Assembly: GCF_001544755.2 (NCBI RefSeq)
Contig: NZ_FCOF02000012.1
Coordinates: 1 to 64,000 of the forward strand
DNA from: Caballeronia catudaia
Lineage (GTDB): Bacteria; Pseudomonadota; Gammaproteobacteria; Burkholderiales; Burkholderiaceae
Direction of reading: 5' to 3'
Length of the DNA stretch: 64,000 nt
Shown: piece by piece, positions 60,970 through 64,000 of the stretch
How the letters are laid out: each line of letters opens with the position of its first letter
Numbering within the stretch: the first letter of the stretch is position 1
Notes under the pieces: model-generated
What the model was told of the DNA's origin: nothing
Seen by the model: the letters and a program-made list of their open reading frames with translations, nothing else
Databases searched by the model: none
Made by a program: the position numbers and the translations under genes

Positions 60970-62436
60970 TTACTTTACGGTGCTGTCACCGCTTTTTGAC
61001 AGATGCGCGGCGGACGCGACGGGCGAGCCCATCGCCTGAAACAGCGCGGCGGTGTCGCTCATGCGGGCGCTGCTTGCGCGGATCGTCGCAAGCCGCGCGT
61101 TGAGATACTGCTGCTCGCTGCCCCGCGCGGCGCGCGGAGGAATCGCGCCGAGCCGCACGCGCGCCGCCGCATCCGCCGATGCATCGCGTGCCGCGCGGCT
61201 GGCGCTATCGGCGAAGGCGAGCGCTTCGCTGTCGGTTTCGAGCGAAGCCAGCGTGTTCGCGACGTTCTGAAACGCCGCGAGCACGGTTTGCCTGTATTGC
61301 TCGGCCGAGGCTTCGTAAGTGGCGATGGCCGCGCGGCGTTGCGCGAGCAGCGCGCCGCCATGAAAGATCGGCTGCGACAGCGAAGCGCCCACGCTCCACA
61401 ACGCGCCCGCGCCCGAGAGCGCCGTCGGCCAGTTGAAGCCGCCTTTGCCCATCGATGCCGATAGCGACAAGCTCGGATACAACTGCGCCGTCGCGACGCC
61501 GACCTGCGCGGCGGCCGCTTTCAGTGCGGAGTCGGCGGCCTGAATGTCGGGGCGCGTCTGAAGCAGTTCCGACGGCAGCACGACCGGCACATCGGACGGC
61601 ACGGTGAGGCTCGCGAGATCGAGATCGTCGGGCGCCCGGTCGGGCGTGCGGCCAAGCAGGACGGCTACCGCATGACGTGTCGCGAGCCATTGCGCGCGCA
61701 AGCCCGGCAGTTGCGATGCCAGCGACGCCGCGTTCTGCTGCGCGCCGAGCATCTCGGTGCGCGACGCCGAGCCGAGCGCATAGCGGCGTTCGGCGTCGTG
61801 CGCGTCGTCGTTGGCCAACGCGACGAGCCGCTCCGTCACGTCGATCTGCGCATGCAAAGCCGCCGCGCCGATCGCACCCGTGACGATATTCGCCGCGAGC
61901 GCGCGCCGCGCGGCATCGAGTTGAAACGTTTGTTGATCGACCTGCGCCGCCAGCGATGCGTTCGCATACCGCGCCGCGCCGAAGAGATCGAACGTGTATT
62001 GCGCCTGGATCTGCCCGACGAAGAGGTTGTAGACCACGGTCGGCGGTCCGGCCTCGGGAATGCCGAGGCCGCGTTGCCGCGTCGCCTGCGCGCCCGCATC
62101 GATCGACGGCAAAAGCGACGAGCCGACTTGCGCGCGCAATTGCTCGCGTGCGGCGACGAGGCTCTTGTCCGCGGCGGCGAGATTGGGACTGGCGCGCAAG
62201 CCTTCATCGACGAGCGCATTCAGCGTATCCGACCGATACTGCTTCCACCATTCGGGCACGGGTTTCGCGCCCACGTCGAAACGTTGTGACGCGCCTTCGG
62301 CCGTGACGCTCGCTTCCGCTTGCGGCGTTACGCCGTAATGCGCGGGCTGCGGCATCGCGGGCGGCTTGCCATCGGGGCCGAGGGCGCATGCATTCAAAGC
62401 CATGCAAGCCAAAGTCATCAATAACCGGCGATTCAT
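60970..62436 (-). CDS. NodT/OprM-type outer-membrane lipoprotein of an RND efflux system
   Basis: A 488-residue outer-membrane factor. The lipobox is LNAC (MNRRLLMTLACMALNACALG), and two TolC-like repeats follow, with segments such as VDEGLRASPNLAAADKSL and LLQTRPDIQAADSALKAAAA. It forms the outer-membrane channel for drug or solvent efflux. The start overlaps the end of the RND pump gene by four bases, so the pump and channel are co-translated. No terminator is obvious after it. Confidence 0.92.
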   Translation of the reverse strand: MNRRLLMTLACMALNACALGPDGKPPAMPQPAHYGVTPQAEASVTAEGASQRFDVGAKPVPEWWKQYRSDTLNALVDEGLRASPNLAAADKSLVAAREQLRAQVGSSLLPSIDAGAQATRQRGLGIPEAGPPTVVYNLFVGQIQAQYTFDLFGAARYANASLAAQVDQQTFQLDAARRALAANIVTGAIGAAALHAQIDVTERLVALANDDAHDAERRYALGSASRTEMLGAQQNAASLASQLPGLRAQWLATRHAVAVLLGRTPDRAPDDLDLASLTVPSDVPVVLPSELLQTRPDIQAADSALKAAAAQVGVATAQLYPSLSLSASMGKGGFNWPTALSGAGALWSVGASLSQPIFHGGALLAQRRAAIATYEASAEQYRQTVLAAFQNVANTLASLETDSEALAFADSASRAARDASADAAARVRLGAIPPRAARGSEQQYLNARLATIRASSARMSDTAALFQAMGSPVASAAHLSKSGDSTVK

Positions 62437-64000
62437 GACTGCGCTCCTTCGCGCTCGTCGAGCTTGACGCGGAACCATGCGGCATAGAGCGCGGGCAGAT
62501 AGAAGAGGGTGAGCACGGTCGCGCTCGTGATGCCGCCCATGAGCGCGGTCGCCATCGGGCCGAAGAAGTTGCTGCGCAGAAGCGGAATGAGCGCGAGCAC
62601 GGCGGCGGCTGCCGTCAGCGTAATCGGCCTGAAACGCCGCACCGTCGCGCCGATGATCGCATCGAGACGCTTCTGCCCCGAGGCGATGTCCTGTTCGATC
62701 TGGTCGACGAGAATCACCGAGTTGCGCATGATGATGCCGAACATCGCGATCACGCCGAGCATCGCGACGAAGCCGAACGGCTTGCCGAACGCGAGCAGCG
62801 TTATCACGACGCCGATCAAGCCGAGCGGCGCGGTGAGCACGACCATCATGACGCGCGAAAAGCTCTGCAACTGGATCATCAAAAGCGTGAGCACGACGAT
62901 CACCATCACCGGAATCTGCGCGTTGATCGACGCCTGGCCCTTGCCGCTTTCCTCCACCGGCCCGCCCACTTCCACGCGATAGCCCACCGGCAGCGCGCGG
63001 CGAATCTCGTCGAGCTTCTTGTCGATGGCATGCGTCACGTCGATGCCTTGCGCATCGCCTTTCACATCGGATTGCACGGTGATGGTCGGTTGACGGTCGC
63101 GTTCCCAGATCACGCCGTATTCGAGCGTATCGACGACGCGTCCGAGCGCGCTCAACGGCACGGGGCCATGCGGCGTCGGCATCGCGAGCGTGGCGAGGCG
63201 CGCGGGATCGACGCGTTCGGCGCGCGGCGCACGCAGATCGACGCTGATCAGCTTGTCGCGCTCGCGATACTGCGTGACCGTCGTGCCGGAGAGCGTCATC
63301 GCGAGAAAGCTCGATACGTCCTGCGACGTGACGCCCGCATCGCGCGCCTTCTGCTGATCGATCTCGAAGCGCTCCGAGCGCTCCGAAGGCTCGTCCCAGT
63401 CGAACTGCACGTTGGTTGTGCGCGAGTCCGCGCGCATGTCCGCCGCCACCTGCTCGGCGATGTGACGCACCGTGCCGATCTCGTCACCGCTCACGCGGAA
63501 CTGCACCGGATAGCCGACGGGCGGCCCGTTCTCCAGCCTTGATAGCCGCGTGCGCACGGCGGGAAAGCGCTCGCGCAGCATCGGTTCGAGCCAGCGCGCG
63601 AGCGCTTCGCGCGCTTCGACCGACTTCGCGGTGACGACGAACTGCGCGAAGTTCGGCGTCGGCAATTGCTGATCGAGCGGCAGATAAAAGCGCGGCGCGC
63701 CGGTGCCGACGAAGCTCACCACGTGATCGATTTCATCGCGGCCTTTGAGCGCTTCTTCGAGGCGCTTCGCTTCGCGCAAGGTCGCATCGAACGATGCGCC
63801 TTCCTGCAGACGCACGTCGATGAGCAGCTCGGGCCGGTCCGAGCTCGGGAAGAATTGCTGCGGCACGAGCGAGAAGCCGGCCATCGCGATGACGAACAGG
63901 ATGACCGTGATCGCGAGCACGACGAAGCGCCGCTTCACGCACCAGCCGACCCATTTGCGTAGGCGTTCGTAGAATTTCGTGTCGTAGATGTCGTGCTCGT
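62433..64000 (-). CDS. RND efflux transporter inner-membrane pump (5' end outside window)
   Basis: The C-terminal 521 or so residues of an AcrB/HAE1-like proton-driven pump. The frame continues past the window edge (EHDIYDTKFYERLRKW reads out at 64000), so the gene is truncated by the window, not in nature. Visible parts are the periplasmic docking and porter loops (VSFVGTGAPRFYLPLDQQLP), the transmembrane block after FSRVMMVVLTAPLGLIGVV and the final helices. The sequence after the first repeat (SLVPQQFFPSSDRPELLIDV) is typical of the heavy-metal/multidrug HAE1 branch. The NodT gene downstream overlaps it. A membrane-fusion protein is expected outside the window. Confidence 0.9.
   Translation of the reverse strand, partial: EHDIYDTKFYERLRKWVGWCVKRRFVVLAITVILFVIAMAGFSLVPQQFFPSSDRPELLIDVRLQEGASFDATLREAKRLEEALKGRDEIDHVVSFVGTGAPRFYLPLDQQLPTPNFAQFVVTAKSVEAREALARWLEPMLRERFPAVRTRLSRLENGPPVGYPVQFRVSGDEIGTVRHIAEQVAADMRADSRTTNVQFDWDEPSERSERFEIDQQKARDAGVTSQDVSSFLAMTLSGTTVTQYRERDKLISVDLRAPRAERVDPARLATLAMPTPHGPVPLSALGRVVDTLEYGVIWERDRQPTITVQSDVKGDAQGIDVTHAIDKKLDEIRRALPVGYRVEVGGPVEESGKGQASINAQIPVMVIVVLTLLMIQLQSFSRVMMVVLTAPLGLIGVVITLLAFGKPFGFVAMLGVIAMFGIIMRNSVILVDQIEQDIASGQKRLDAIIGATVRRFRPITLTAAAAVLALIPLLRSNFFGPMATALMGGITSATVLTLFYLPALYAAWFRVKLDEREGAQS

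Noticed and set aside
1..64000. CRISPR arrays, insertion sequences, prophage or integron features
   Set aside because: No spaced repeats, transposase, integrase or phage structural genes were seen anywhere in the window.

Overview
The window looks like a chromosomal segment of a high-GC betaproteobacterium of the Burkholderiaceae, most likely Caballeronia or Paraburkholderia. This is inferred from the strong GCG/CGC codon bias, the Gram-negative trimeric porin, the 5S rRNA end, the complete Wsp operon and the NodT-type RND outer-membrane factor. No phage, insertion sequence, CRISPR array or integron is visible. Most of the window is core-like, with a few accessory patches.

Layout. 1-110: 3' end of a 5S rRNA gene and its terminator. 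0.2-4.2 kb: a lipoprotein, a LacI-type regulator with a palindromic operator, the aldonate dehydratase it probably controls, and a small hypothetical gene. 4.7-13.2 kb: the seven-gene wspABCDEFR surface-sensing operon, whose output is the diguanylate cyclase WspR. 13.3-15.9 kb: an accessory patch of lower GC with a translationally coupled pair of unknown genes and two small genes (a DUF1328 membrane peptide and an acidic peptide). 16.2-25.1 kb: LysE-type exporter, aldo/keto reductase, CLC antiporter, a PLD-VTT fusion coupled to an EEP-family hydrolase, an HU-like histone, and a divergent LysR/SDR pair. 25.1-30.9 kb: an exonuclease/GIY-YIG fusion divergent from the ATP-grasp / alpha-E / transglutaminase-like / Anbu cluster. 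30.9-35.0 kb: a GDPD-like lipoprotein, a porin and a YihY-type membrane protein.

35.2-47.9 kb is a nearly complete selenocysteine module. It holds the formate dehydrogenase operon fdnGHI, with an in-frame UGA and a SECIS-like hairpin, then fdhE, selA, selB and the tRNA-Sec gene selC. A ChpSB toxin-antitoxin pair lies between fdnI and fdhE, and two DedA-type membrane proteins lie between selB and selC. Only selD is not in the window.

48.0-64 kb: an MFS transporter, cupin, acyltransferase, NUDIX hydrolase, CHAD protein, WrbA, an NAD(P)-binding protein with a metallo-beta-lactamase-fold partner, RecQ, an RBBP9-like hydrolase, an orphan sulfate-binding protein, a divergent CLC protein, and the 3' part of an RND efflux operon that runs off the right edge.

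The most interesting signals are losses of key residues in otherwise intact genes. WspR has lost the arginine of its inhibitory I-site. The transglutaminase-like protein of the Anbu cluster has Ala where the catalytic Cys should be. The GDPD lipoprotein lacks its usual metal ligands, and the PAP2 part of a DedA-PAP2-LssY fusion is degenerate. An unannotated remnant of an EAL-domain phosphodiesterase lies just upstream of recQ. No entirely new system could be demonstrated. The best candidates for undescribed biology are the coupled pair at 13.3-14.9 kb and the Anbu cluster with its pseudo-transglutaminase.
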